Part shown: positions 41,420 through 49,973 of the stretch, piece by piece
Numbering within the stretch: position 1 is the stretch's first letter
Layout of the letters: the number at the start of each line of letters is the position of its first letter
Source of the DNA: an uncultured Eubacteriales bacterium
Lineage (GTDB): Bacteria > Bacillota > Clostridia > Oscillospirales > Acutalibacteraceae
DNA length: 64,000 nucleotides
NCBI GenBank assembly: GCA_910584745.1
Contig: CAJUDG010000014.1
Location: 1-64,000 of the forward strand
Direction: 5' to 3'
Translations under genes and position numbers: made by a program
The notes under the pieces: generated by a model
The model's input: only the letters and a program-made list of their open reading frames with translations
Database searches by the model: none
Told to the model about the DNA's origin: nothing

Positions 41420-43204
41420 TCATTCCACTGCCAGCACCGCTGCAGAATATGGCGCAAGCTCTATGGAACCGCCTGCCGCATATTCTTTGCCTCCCAGCAG
41501 ATCCACAGCCTTTGCGCGGGAGAGCGGATACTCCTGACAATCTTCAGTATTATTGATCAGCACCAGCAGGCGCTCGTTCTCCCAGACCCGCTCCATGGCG
41601 AAAACATTCTCCGTGGAGCAGAACCGAACGGAACCCCTTTGCAGGGCTTTCTTTGTCTTGCGCAGGGCGATGAGCTTTTGATAATACGCCCTCAGCTCAT
41701 GGTCCCAATTCTCCTCGTTCCAGTCAAAGGTCTTGCGGCAGTCGGGGTCGTTCTCCCCGGTCATGCCGATTTCTGTGCCATAGTAGGTGCAGGGCATCCC
41801 CACATAAGTATATTGGAACGCGGCCGCATTTTTCAGCCTGCCCAGGTTTCCGCCGCAGGTGTTGATAAAGCGGGGGGTATCGTGGCTGTCCAGCAGGTTC
41901 AGCATGGAGTCGTTGGCCTGGCTGCTGTAGCGCATCAGGTACTCCGTCAGGCTCTCCTCAAACTGGCGGGGGCTTATGCGGTTCTGGGCAAAATAGAGCA
42001 CGCTGGCACGCTGCACCGCATAGTTCATCACCCCGTCGAACTGGTCCCCTCTCAGCCATGGCTGGGCGTTCCACCAGTTCTCGCCAATGATAACCGCATC
42101 AGGGTTGATCCCCCGAACCGTTTTCCTGAACTCCCGCCAGAAATTCGCGTCCACCTCGTCGGACACGTCCAGCCGCCAGCCGTCTATGCCCGTGCGGGTC
42201 CACTTAGCCACAGCGCCCAGCAGGTACTCCATGACCTCCGGGTTTTCCGTGTTCAGCTTGGGCATGCACCACTTCTTCTCCTCGCCCGGAGCCAGGCCTT
42301 CCCGGGCTTTGGCGCAGGTGACATAGGCCGTGCTCCCGAACCCCTCGAAGTTGAAGGGGTCGAATGACACCGGAAAATAGTGGATGTGGAACCAGTCCTT
42401 ATAGGGAGACGCTTCCCCGTGGGCAGCCACGTCCATAAACTGTCGGAACCCTCCGCCACAATGGTTGAACACGCCGTCCAGCATAATGCGGATGCCTCTC
42501 TCGTGGGCCTTCTGCACCAGCTCCACCAAAGTGCTCTCGTCGCCGAAATGGGGGTCAATGCGGGTGTAGTCCACCGTGTCGTATTTGTGGTTGGAAAGGG
42601 CCTCAAAAATCGGCGTAAGGTATAGGGCGGTCACCCCCAGCTCCTCCAGATAGGGCAGCTTTTGGATGATCCCCTGCAGATCGCCTCCGAAGTAATTCCA
42701 GGGAGTGGGTTTATCCCCCCATTCCGCCGTGTCCTCGGGGGAGATGTCCGGGTCCCCGTTGCAGAAGCGCTCCGGGAATATCTGATAGAACACCGCCTCG
42801 TTGACCCAGGAGGGCTTTTTGTGCACGTCGATTCCATTGATATATGGAAACTGGAAGAAGACAAACCTCATGCGGTCTTTGTCAATGTCCACGGTTTCCG
42901 GGTCCAGAAAACCGCTTTCCGCGTAGATTATTTCCTCCTCCCCCCGGCTCAGCAGGAAATAATAGCCCAGCCGGGTATCTGTGCAGTGGTAGTCACACTC
43001 AAAATAGTCGAACATGGAATCTGAGCCGGACCTCTGCATCTCAAATTCCTGCCGGGTATCCCAGAGGTACTGGTTGCCTATCACCAGCCTCACCCGCTCC
43101 AGGTCACCCTTCCCGGCCCGAAGCCGGATACGGATGTCACTGGTGGACAGCGGGAACGCATAGCTGCTTTTCGGAATGTGCAAAATGGCTTGACGGTTCA
43201 TCAT
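41420..43204 (-). CDS. GH13 neopullulanase/cyclomaltodextrinase-like amylase
   Basis: A 594-residue enzyme with an N-terminal CBM34-like domain (about 1-120) and a GH13_20-type barrel. Conserved regions: DGVFNHCG (I), GWRLDVSDEV with nucleophile Asp (II), VIIGENWW with acid/base Glu (III), LLDSHDTPR (IV). No signal peptide, so it acts on imported malto- or cyclodextrins. Why it sits in a pectin locus is unclear; the same operon may serve mixed plant glycans. Intact. The GH88 fragment starts at its stop. Confidence 0.92.
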   Translation of the reverse strand: MMNRQAILHIPKSSYAFPLSTSDIRIRLRAGKGDLERVRLVIGNQYLWDTRQEFEMQRSGSDSMFDYFECDYHCTDTRLGYYFLLSRGEEEIIYAESGFLDPETVDIDKDRMRFVFFQFPYINGIDVHKKPSWVNEAVFYQIFPERFCNGDPDISPEDTAEWGDKPTPWNYFGGDLQGIIQKLPYLEELGVTALYLTPIFEALSNHKYDTVDYTRIDPHFGDESTLVELVQKAHERGIRIMLDGVFNHCGGGFRQFMDVAAHGEASPYKDWFHIHYFPVSFDPFNFEGFGSTAYVTCAKAREGLAPGEEKKWCMPKLNTENPEVMEYLLGAVAKWTRTGIDGWRLDVSDEVDANFWREFRKTVRGINPDAVIIGENWWNAQPWLRGDQFDGVMNYAVQRASVLYFAQNRISPRQFEESLTEYLMRYSSQANDSMLNLLDSHDTPRFINTCGGNLGRLKNAAAFQYTYVGMPCTYYGTEIGMTGENDPDCRKTFDWNEENWDHELRAYYQKLIALRKTKKALQRGSVRFCSTENVFAMERVWENERLLVLINNTEDCQEYPLSRAKAVDLLGGKEYAAGGSIELAPYSAAVLAVE

Positions 43205-43238
43205 TCTTTTCCTCTCTCATTTCATCTTACTTGTCGGC

Positions 43239-44315
43239 TCAGAGCGACACCCACCGCCCGGACTCCGCCGACTTGAGAATGGCGTCCACCACGTGCTGGT
43301 TCGCCTGGCCGTCCTGGATTCGGGCTGCCTTGCCGCCCTCCACGCCGTTGATGATGTCCGCGAAGGACTGCATCTGGTCGCTGTGGTAGTATTCCGGGAT
43401 GTGAAGCTTGGTGTATGCGTGGGCCTCGGCGTTGATGTCCCCTGAGCAGACCTCGATCTCATCGTCCACCCCCTGATGTGCGTCAAGGGAGTAGACAATG
43501 GCCCCCTCGCTGCCGTAGATCTCCATGCGCTGGTAGTTGCCTCGGCCAAAGGCGAAGCGGGTGATCTGGAAGCTGGCTGAGACGCCGTCCTCCATGTCGG
43601 CCATATAATTGCAGAAGTCGTCCACGTCCACAGGCCCAGTGCCGCCGCCCTCGGGCAGCTTGCGCTCATTTACATAGGTGCCGGTGTGGCCCACCACCCG
43701 GGTATACTCCTTTTGGAGCACAAAGCGCACCAGATCCAGGGCGTGGCAGCCCAGGTCGCCCAAAGCGCCCGAGCCGGTGCGCTTTTTTACATACCGCCAT
43801 ACCAGCGGGCAGTCCGCCCGGGGGAGGCCCCAAGCCTGGAAATACTGCATATCCACATGGTAGACCCGGCCGATCATCCCCCGGGCAATAAGGTCCTTGG
43901 CGAACCGCGCCGCCGCCTTGAACCGGTAGGAGAAGCACACCATATTGGGCAGGCCCTTCTCCTCGGTGGCCTTTGCCAGAATGTCCGACTCCTCCGCCGT
44001 CATGGTGACGGGCTTCTCCACGCTGTAGGGCTTGCCCGCCTCCACAGCCGCCATTGCCACGGGAAAGTGCACGTCGTTGGGGGTGCAGATGTCCACCGCG
44101 TCCACATCCGGGCAGTTGATCAGGTCGTGATAGTCCAAAAAGCGGTGGGCCGGGTCGATGCCCAGGCGCTCGCCGGTCTCGTTCAGCTTCTTCTCGTCGA
44201 TGTCGCAGATGGCGGTAAGCACCAGGTCGGGGCTTCGCTCAATGCCCGGCAGGTGCACGCCGTTCCAGATACCGCCAAGGCCCACGGAGCCTATGTGTAT
44301 AGTTTTCTTTTCCAT
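43239..44315 (-). CDS. Gfo/Idh/MocA family oxidoreductase
   Basis: A 358-residue NAD(P)-dependent sugar dehydrogenase. The Rossmann start is IGSVGLGGIWNGVHLPGIE, the catalytic Lys lies in YSVEKPVTMTAEES, and the C-terminal beta domain carries DFCNYMADMEDGVSASFQIT. Start follows GGAGGAGAATCATT. It probably oxidises a hexose or uronate derivative. 34 bp upstream of GH13 in the same operon. Confidence 0.92.
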   Translation of the reverse strand: MEKKTIHIGSVGLGGIWNGVHLPGIERSPDLVLTAICDIDEKKLNETGERLGIDPAHRFLDYHDLINCPDVDAVDICTPNDVHFPVAMAAVEAGKPYSVEKPVTMTAEESDILAKATEEKGLPNMVCFSYRFKAAARFAKDLIARGMIGRVYHVDMQYFQAWGLPRADCPLVWRYVKKRTGSGALGDLGCHALDLVRFVLQKEYTRVVGHTGTYVNERKLPEGGGTGPVDVDDFCNYMADMEDGVSASFQITRFAFGRGNYQRMEIYGSEGAIVYSLDAHQGVDDEIEVCSGDINAEAHAYTKLHIPEYYHSDQMQSFADIINGVEGGKAARIQDGQANQHVVDAILKSAESGRWVSL

Positions 44316-44478
44316 AATGATTCTCCTCCATATTGTTATAAACTGTAGATCCCCTGCTGGTCCGGATCGTCGAAGATCAGGCCATAATACCGGGCTGTCC
44401 CTTGAGATACCGCTTTATCATTTCTGTACACACTGCCCCCGGATAAACCGCTTAGATTCTTGGCGGAAGTTCTTGCTC

Positions 44479-45276
44479 TCAGTTTCGCAGTTGCAGATGT
44501 AGGTTCTCCTCATATTTCTGCTCGTGCAGCCCCTGGATGCTGTGCTCCAGCTGGGCCCTGATCTCTACGACCGGCGGGGGATTGCCCGCGGTGGTGTTGG
44601 GGAACTGAATGGGCGCGGCCCACTTGACGGCGTTTGTGATGACCTTTTGGATCTCCGGCTGATGGTAGATGGGGAACACCTCGTGGCCGGGCCTGAAGTA
44701 AAAGACCTTGCCCTTGCCGCGGTGATAGCAGCAGCCGCTGCGGAACACCTCGCCTCCCTCAAACCAGCTGATGAATACCAGTTCGTCCGGCCGGGGGATG
44801 TCGAAGTGCTCGCCGTACATCTCCTCGTGGGGGATGATGATCTTCTCATCCAGGCCGTCCACAATGGGGTGGCTGGGGTCGATCACCCACAAAATCTCCT
44901 TTTCCCCGTCCTCACGCCATTTCAGGCTCCAGCTGTCCGTGCCGCAGATCTTGCGGAAGATTTTGGAGGCGTGGCCCGAGTGCAGCACGATAAGCCCCAT
45001 GCCGGCGAGGATCCGGTTGTACACCCTGTCCACGATCTCGTCCTCCACCTGATGGTGGGCAATATGCCCCCACCAGATGAGCACGTCGGTATTGTCCAAA
45101 ACCTCCTGGGTCAGGCCGTGCTCGGGCTCCTTCAGGGTGGCGGTGCGCACGTTCATGCCCGCCTCCTTCAAAAAACCGGCGATGCAGCCGTGGATACCCT
45201 CTGGATAGACCTCGGCTACCTCGGGAAACTGCACCTCGTGCAAATATTCATTCCATACTGTCACATTGACTGACAT
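44479..45276 (-). CDS. ThuA-like protein
   Basis: A 265-residue class I glutamine-amidotransferase-like fold of the ThuA family. Visible segments: VLIWWGHIAHHQVEDEIVDR, GLIVLHSGHASKIF and HEVFPIYHQPEIQKVITNAV. ThuA proteins accompany Gfo/Idh dehydrogenases in disaccharide and keto-sugar pathways, as here. ATG 45276 follows AAGGGAGTTTTACT; the longer frame is rejected. No Cys nucleophile is evident at the expected elbow (SGH). Confidence 0.86.
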   Translation of the reverse strand: MSVNVTVWNEYLHEVQFPEVAEVYPEGIHGCIAGFLKEAGMNVRTATLKEPEHGLTQEVLDNTDVLIWWGHIAHHQVEDEIVDRVYNRILAGMGLIVLHSGHASKIFRKICGTDSWSLKWREDGEKEILWVIDPSHPIVDGLDEKIIIPHEEMYGEHFDIPRPDELVFISWFEGGEVFRSGCCYHRGKGKVFYFRPGHEVFPIYHQPEIQKVITNAVKWAAPIQFPNTTAGNPPPVVEIRAQLEHSIQGLHEQKYEENLHLQLRN

Positions 45277-45431
45277 AGTAAAACTCCCTTCGTGATTTTT
45301 TGAAAAAGCGTTCAGCCTCTCCCCAGACATGCCCATAGCCCTCCACCAAATCAAAGATATTGGCCAGCCTAATGTCCGCATTATAGTCAAAGATCACCCT
45401 ATCAGGCAAAGAGAGCTGGACGTCCGGTCGT

Positions 45432-47516
45432 CTAGAAGCGCAAAAGCAAAACACTGTGAGGCGGCATACAAAGGGTCCCCGCGCCTGTCTGCCCCAGCAC
45501 GTCAGCTTCGGTGAAAACCGAGGGCGGCAGCACAGTATCGCTGGACAGGAGCATCGCCTCCTGGCAGGGGCCGCACTGGGAGATATCCACCGTCTTCTCC
45601 TTGCTGAAGGAGGGGTTCACCACAGTTGCTACCCGCTCCCCCTCCGAATTGACAGTGACCACGGCCTCCTGGGAGGCGGAGCACAGGCGGCCCCCCATAT
45701 GGCGCTTCATCAGCGAGAACACCTGCCCCTGAGCCGTCAGGCTGACATCCTTCGGGGTTACCTCCAGCATGCCCTCGTTCACCGCCTGGAAATGGCAGGC
45801 AAGGGCGATGCCGCTTCTCTCTGCTTCCTCTATCAAAAGATGCATCACCAGCGCCGCATAGATGCCGTCCGTCACGCTGGATGGACGGTACCATGCATAC
45901 CAGACATTCCACTCGTCAAAGGAGATGCGGACACTGGGTTCCAGCCATTTCCTGCACTGGTGGATAAGGGCGCGCATCCGGGAGACTGACCCCAGGCACC
46001 GGTTGTATTCCTGCTCCACACCAGACAGGTCGGTGTACTTGGGCTCGTACCCATAGTAGTGCTGAGAGACCAGCCGGGCGATGCCTGAGAGTGGCCGCGC
46101 CGAGAGCTCCGCCCACTCCTTGCTGGGGTATGGTCCCGATGAGCAAAGGCTCAGGTTGGGCGAAACCTCCAACATTTTTCTGCCGTTTTCCAGGGCGGTC
46201 TGGCAGTAGCCGCCGGGGGTGTTGTCCCCCTCCATGTGGCCGTAGCCGAATTCATTTCCCAAAGACCAGAACTGTACGCAATAGGGCTCCTGGTGCCCCC
46301 GCTCTGCCCGAAGGCTGCCATACTTGGTGGTGCTGTCCCCGTTGCAGTATTCCACCCAGGCGGCGTTTTCCTCCGGTGTGTTCCAGCAGGGGTTGATGGT
46401 GATGAACGGCTGTGCGCCGATCTTCCGGCATAGGGCGATGAAATCGTCAGTATTTATTTCATCGTAGTCATAGCCCATGGAGTGGGGCTGGGTCTCAAGG
46501 CCCAGATAGGACTGCAGGGGCGCGCGCATATCCGCCGGGAGAAGCCCATCCATCCAGTTGTACTCCCCGGCAAAATTGCCTCCCGGCCAGCGGAGCACCT
46601 TTATCCCCAGCTCCCTCAGCTTATCTATCACATCCCGGCGCATCCCACGGAAGTTGTCCTTCGGCATAAGGGAAAGGGCGCCGAAGCCCACGGCTCCCGG
46701 CTCCTCCCAGTAGATCCGAAGGCTGGCGTCCGGGTCGTCGGCGCTTGGGGTCAGCTCCACCTCGTAGCGAGTCCACTCCGCGGCGTTCACCAAAATAGTG
46801 CGGCAGTCATAGACCATATCCCCCATCCGGTCGGTGAGAGCCACAGAGAGTATCGTCCTTTTTGGGGCCCGCGCTGCCGCGCCGAACAGATATTGCTTTC
46901 CCTGTTGGACAAAAAGACCGTGCTGGCCCAGTCCAGCGGGCTGCCCCTGGCAGGGGTTCAGAATACTCAGAGAGCTGCACTCCAATATCCTGTTCATATG
47001 GTAGCCCTCCCCATGGCGGGTATATGGCTGGTCAAAGGTGAAGACCGCGTTTTCCCCAATGGGGAACCACTCCATGGCGCAGCCCCTGCACGCGGTGGGC
47101 TTCCCCGCAAGCTTTCGATTCCGCAGCATCTGGGCTGACAGGCCGTTGTGGATGCAGGAGCGGGTGTGCTCCAAATTGCTGCCGAACAGATAGGCCGGCA
47201 CCATCAGCTCGCCGGGCTCCGCGAATTGCAAAGAACATGGCCCGCTGCCAGCCGTTTCCTCTCCGCCGGCCTCCGGCCCGTCCAGATTGCTGCTTCGGGC
47301 AACCTGAAGGGGCTCGCCGCTGAGTATCTCTACCACGCTCACTCTGAGCTCCGCCGCAAGCCGGTTCAAAAGAGCGATGTCCGGCAGGCTCTTCCCCCGC
47401 TCCCATTTTGACACCGCCTTATCGGTCACGTCCAGCCGCTGGGCCAGCTGGGCCTGGGTCAGGCCCAGGCTTGTGCGCAGCCGGGTGATAAGCTCCCCTG
47501 TTTTTGTCATGTTCAT
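45432..47516 (-). CDS. XRE helix-turn-helix fused to a GH51 alpha-L-arabinofuranosidase
   Basis: A 694-residue single reading frame. Residues about 8-65 are a complete XRE domain: LITRLRTSLGLTQAQLAQRL, DVTDKAVSKWERGKSLPD. After a Gly/Glu-rich linker (about 70-95) a full GH51 enzyme follows, with VPAYLFGSNLEHTRSCIHNG, acid/base Glu in FWSLGNEFGYGH, and nucleophile Glu in ISFDEWNVWYAW, and a C-terminal beta domain. The HTH is not a separate upstream ORF: there is no stop or restart in the linker. ATG 47516 follows AAGGAGGAGCCTGTAT. It may bind its own operon DNA and sense arabinosides through the catalytic domain. Confidence 0.85.
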   Translation of the reverse strand: MNMTKTGELITRLRTSLGLTQAQLAQRLDVTDKAVSKWERGKSLPDIALLNRLAAELRVSVVEILSGEPLQVARSSNLDGPEAGGEETAGSGPCSLQFAEPGELMVPAYLFGSNLEHTRSCIHNGLSAQMLRNRKLAGKPTACRGCAMEWFPIGENAVFTFDQPYTRHGEGYHMNRILECSSLSILNPCQGQPAGLGQHGLFVQQGKQYLFGAAARAPKRTILSVALTDRMGDMVYDCRTILVNAAEWTRYEVELTPSADDPDASLRIYWEEPGAVGFGALSLMPKDNFRGMRRDVIDKLRELGIKVLRWPGGNFAGEYNWMDGLLPADMRAPLQSYLGLETQPHSMGYDYDEINTDDFIALCRKIGAQPFITINPCWNTPEENAAWVEYCNGDSTTKYGSLRAERGHQEPYCVQFWSLGNEFGYGHMEGDNTPGGYCQTALENGRKMLEVSPNLSLCSSGPYPSKEWAELSARPLSGIARLVSQHYYGYEPKYTDLSGVEQEYNRCLGSVSRMRALIHQCRKWLEPSVRISFDEWNVWYAWYRPSSVTDGIYAALVMHLLIEEAERSGIALACHFQAVNEGMLEVTPKDVSLTAQGQVFSLMKRHMGGRLCSASQEAVVTVNSEGERVATVVNPSFSKEKTVDISQCGPCQEAMLLSSDTVLPPSVFTEADVLGQTGAGTLCMPPHSVLLLRF

Positions 47517-47692
47517 ATACAGGCTCCTCCTTGCCGTTTTTCCTAGAATAACATAAACGCAGCAGTCGGGCAATCGACCGGTGGTTTACTGCCCACGCTT
47601 CAAAATCCTGCAAGACCTGTTCCGGCTCCTCCACGTGATGGTCCAGCACAGCGCCCCCGGCCTTTTCCCTAATGAATCATTTTCTGGGCTGT

Positions 47693-48850
47693 TTATTCGA
47701 AAACAGGCACACGCTTTACCACGCCGCCCTCCATGGCGGACTGGTGGGCGCAGATGCCCACACCGGTCCAATAGGCGCCGTCGATGTCGCTGGGGACAGG
47801 ATCCCGGTCCTCTAAAATGCTTCGAACGAACTCATGGACCAGGTGGGGATGGGATCCCCCGTGGCCTCCGCCCTGGAGGAACGCCAGATGGGGATTGCTG
47901 TCGTCATACACCGTTTGCCGGGTAAAACGCCCGATCTCCGCGGGGAGACGGTCTGCGTAGTCGGGAATGTCGATACGTTCTTCCGTCACCAGCCCGCCCC
48001 GGCCATAATCGTTCATCACATGCCCGGCATTGGGGTCGAACGCCATAGAGAACAGCACCGGCTGCTCGGCCTCCAGCTGCTGCCACTCAAAGCTCCTCCG
48101 TTCGCCGTAGATGTTGAAGCTCTCTGTGTAGCCCCGGGCCACATGGTAGAGGAACCGGGCCATTTCGATGCCCACGTCGCTGTCCTTCAGGGAAATCAGG
48201 GCCGATTCAAAGGCGTATGGGCAGCCATATGCGGCCTCCACTTCCCTGCGCACCGCCCCGGAGCCCTTGCAGTACACGCTCTCCGGGCGCTTGCCCAGCA
48301 GCATCAGGCAGGGGGCCACCGCGTGGGTAGGGTGCATCAGGGGCGGGAAGCCCAGCCAGTACTGGGGCCAGCCCTCCATGTCCTGGTAGTGGGCACAGCG
48401 CATGAACTGGATCCTGCCCAGTTCCCCCTTTTCGTACAGGTCCTTAACATACAGGAATTCCCGCCCATAGACAGATGTTTCCATAAACATATAGTGCTTC
48501 CCGCTTTTTTTCCTGGCCTCGATAACCTGGTGCAGTTCGTCCAGGCTCATTCCCATAGGAATGGTGCAGGCACAGTGCTTGTTTGCGTTCAGCGCCCGCA
48601 CAGACAGGGGCGCGTGAGTGGCCGGGGGCGTTACCAGATGGACCGCGTCGATAGTCTCGTCCGCCAGCATGGCGTTAAAATCTGTCAGCCGCTCTTCCAG
48701 CAGGAACTTGTCGCCGATCTTGTCCAGCTGCGCCCGGTCGCTGTCCACCAGCACCAGGGAATCCACATCCGGGTGCTTCAAGTAGATGGGCACAAATTCC
48801 GCGCCGAATGAGACCCCTACCAACGCCACTCTGAGCTTACCGTTTTTCAT
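47693..48850 (-). CDS. Gfo/Idh/MocA family oxidoreductase
   Basis: A 385-residue dehydrogenase, only distantly related to the one at 43239. N-terminus LRVALVGVSFGAEFVPIYLK (the usual GxGxxG is altered to GVSFGAE), NAD-site segment VLVDSDRAQL, then CTIPMGMSLDELHQVIEARK. The lysine of the family EKP motif is replaced (CTIPMG), so activity or substrate may differ. First gene of the minus-strand operon, divergent from the AraC regulator. Confidence 0.85.
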   Translation of the reverse strand: MKNGKLRVALVGVSFGAEFVPIYLKHPDVDSLVLVDSDRAQLDKIGDKFLLEERLTDFNAMLADETIDAVHLVTPPATHAPLSVRALNANKHCACTIPMGMSLDELHQVIEARKKSGKHYMFMETSVYGREFLYVKDLYEKGELGRIQFMRCAHYQDMEGWPQYWLGFPPLMHPTHAVAPCLMLLGKRPESVYCKGSGAVRREVEAAYGCPYAFESALISLKDSDVGIEMARFLYHVARGYTESFNIYGERRSFEWQQLEAEQPVLFSMAFDPNAGHVMNDYGRGGLVTEERIDIPDYADRLPAEIGRFTRQTVYDDSNPHLAFLQGGGHGGSHPHLVHEFVRSILEDRDPVPSDIDGAYWTGVGICAHQSAMEGGVVKRVPVFE

Positions 48851-48927
48851 TTCGTATCCCTCCTTGGGTATTTGACAGCATCATACCGCGCCATTGGGAA
48901 AAAGTCTATGGAGGGAACGATAATGAT

Positions 48928-49851
48928 ATGGAAAAAACGGATATTTTTGTTCATCTCCACTTGACTTTTCCCCATGGCTTGGCCTATCATGAAATGGACT
49001 TATTGGAAAAGGCAGGTGCGGCATCTATGGGTACCGGACAAGGGACGCCCCGGTGGTTCCGGCTGACGGGGGAGGTCCGTGTGGAGATCGTGGATAAATT
49101 CAGCGGCGCAAGCGTGCACCCGGACCGGGTGATGGCCCAGTGGGTCCTGGTGCTGATGATCAGCGGGACGCGGAGCTTCCGCATCTATGGGGAGGACCAT
49201 GTGGTCCACGGCGGAGAATTTTTCTTGCTGCCGCCATATGTGCGGCATTGCGGGCTTCAGTATGACCAGCACGAGGCGTATTTCGCCCATTTCCAGGCGG
49301 AGGGGGCAGAGTCCCCGCCGCCGGCAAAGCTGGACCCCGGCCACATCCTGCTGCCCTTGTGGGGGCAGGTCCCACTGGAGCTCCCCTGCTTTGACCTGAT
49401 GGAGTATGCGGCCTGCCACAGGGCTCCGCCATTTTTCAGCGAGAGCTTTCTCTCCTCCCAGATCCAGGCAATTCTGTACCAGATCAGCCTGGCTATGCAA
49501 AAAAAGAAACTATGGTCCAAGCGGGAAAACAGAATGGCCCTGCGGATCCTGCAATATATCGATAACAACAAAGGCCGGCAGCTGCAGAACCAGGACTACG
49601 CCGCCGCCTTTGGCAGGACCTACCACCAGCTGAATGCCGTCTTCCAGGCCGTGTACGGCGTGACGATCAAGCAGATGCAGGGGATCCTGCGGGTGGATCA
49701 GGCCAAGCGTATGCTCAGCTCCGGCCACACCATTTCGGAAACCAGTGCGGCCTGCGGGTTTGAAGACTATTTTTACTTCTTGAAGGTGTTTAAAAGCAAA
49801 ACCGGCATGACGCCCTCCCAGTATCAGGAGACCTATCCCGATACCCATTGA
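48928..49851 (+). CDS. AraC family transcriptional regulator
   Basis: A 307-residue regulator. It has an N-terminal cupin-like sensing domain (VLVLMISGTRSFRIYGEDHV, HGGEFFLLPPYVRHCG) and a C-terminal pair of helix-turn-helix motifs (about 205-305) with ETSAACGFEDYFYFLKVFKS and KTGMTPSQYQETYP. It is transcribed divergently from the dehydrogenase-GH51-ThuA-GH13 operon through a 77-bp gap, so it most likely activates that operon in response to a sugar. Confidence 0.93.
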   Translation: MEKTDIFVHLHLTFPHGLAYHEMDLLEKAGAASMGTGQGTPRWFRLTGEVRVEIVDKFSGASVHPDRVMAQWVLVLMISGTRSFRIYGEDHVVHGGEFFLLPPYVRHCGLQYDQHEAYFAHFQAEGAESPPPAKLDPGHILLPLWGQVPLELPCFDLMEYAACHRAPPFFSESFLSSQIQAILYQISLAMQKKKLWSKRENRMALRILQYIDNNKGRQLQNQDYAAAFGRTYHQLNAVFQAVYGVTIKQMQGILRVDQAKRMLSSGHTISETSAACGFEDYFYFLKVFKSKTGMTPSQYQETYPDTH

Positions 49852-49896
49852 CCGGCGGGAAAGGAGGCGGCCCTGCCCTTAATTGGGGGCAGGCAA

Positions 49897-49920
49897 AAGG
49901 CTGGGATCGCTCCCAGCCTT
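49897..49920. terminator. Bidirectional hairpin after the AraC gene
   Basis: A perfect 10-bp stem AAGGCTGGGA / TCCCAGCCTT with a TCGC loop, between two convergent genes. Confidence 0.75.
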
Positions 49921-49973
49921 CACATAGATATTTCCGCATTTCCTCCAGCCTGCGCCGGCTCATGGATAGGCCC

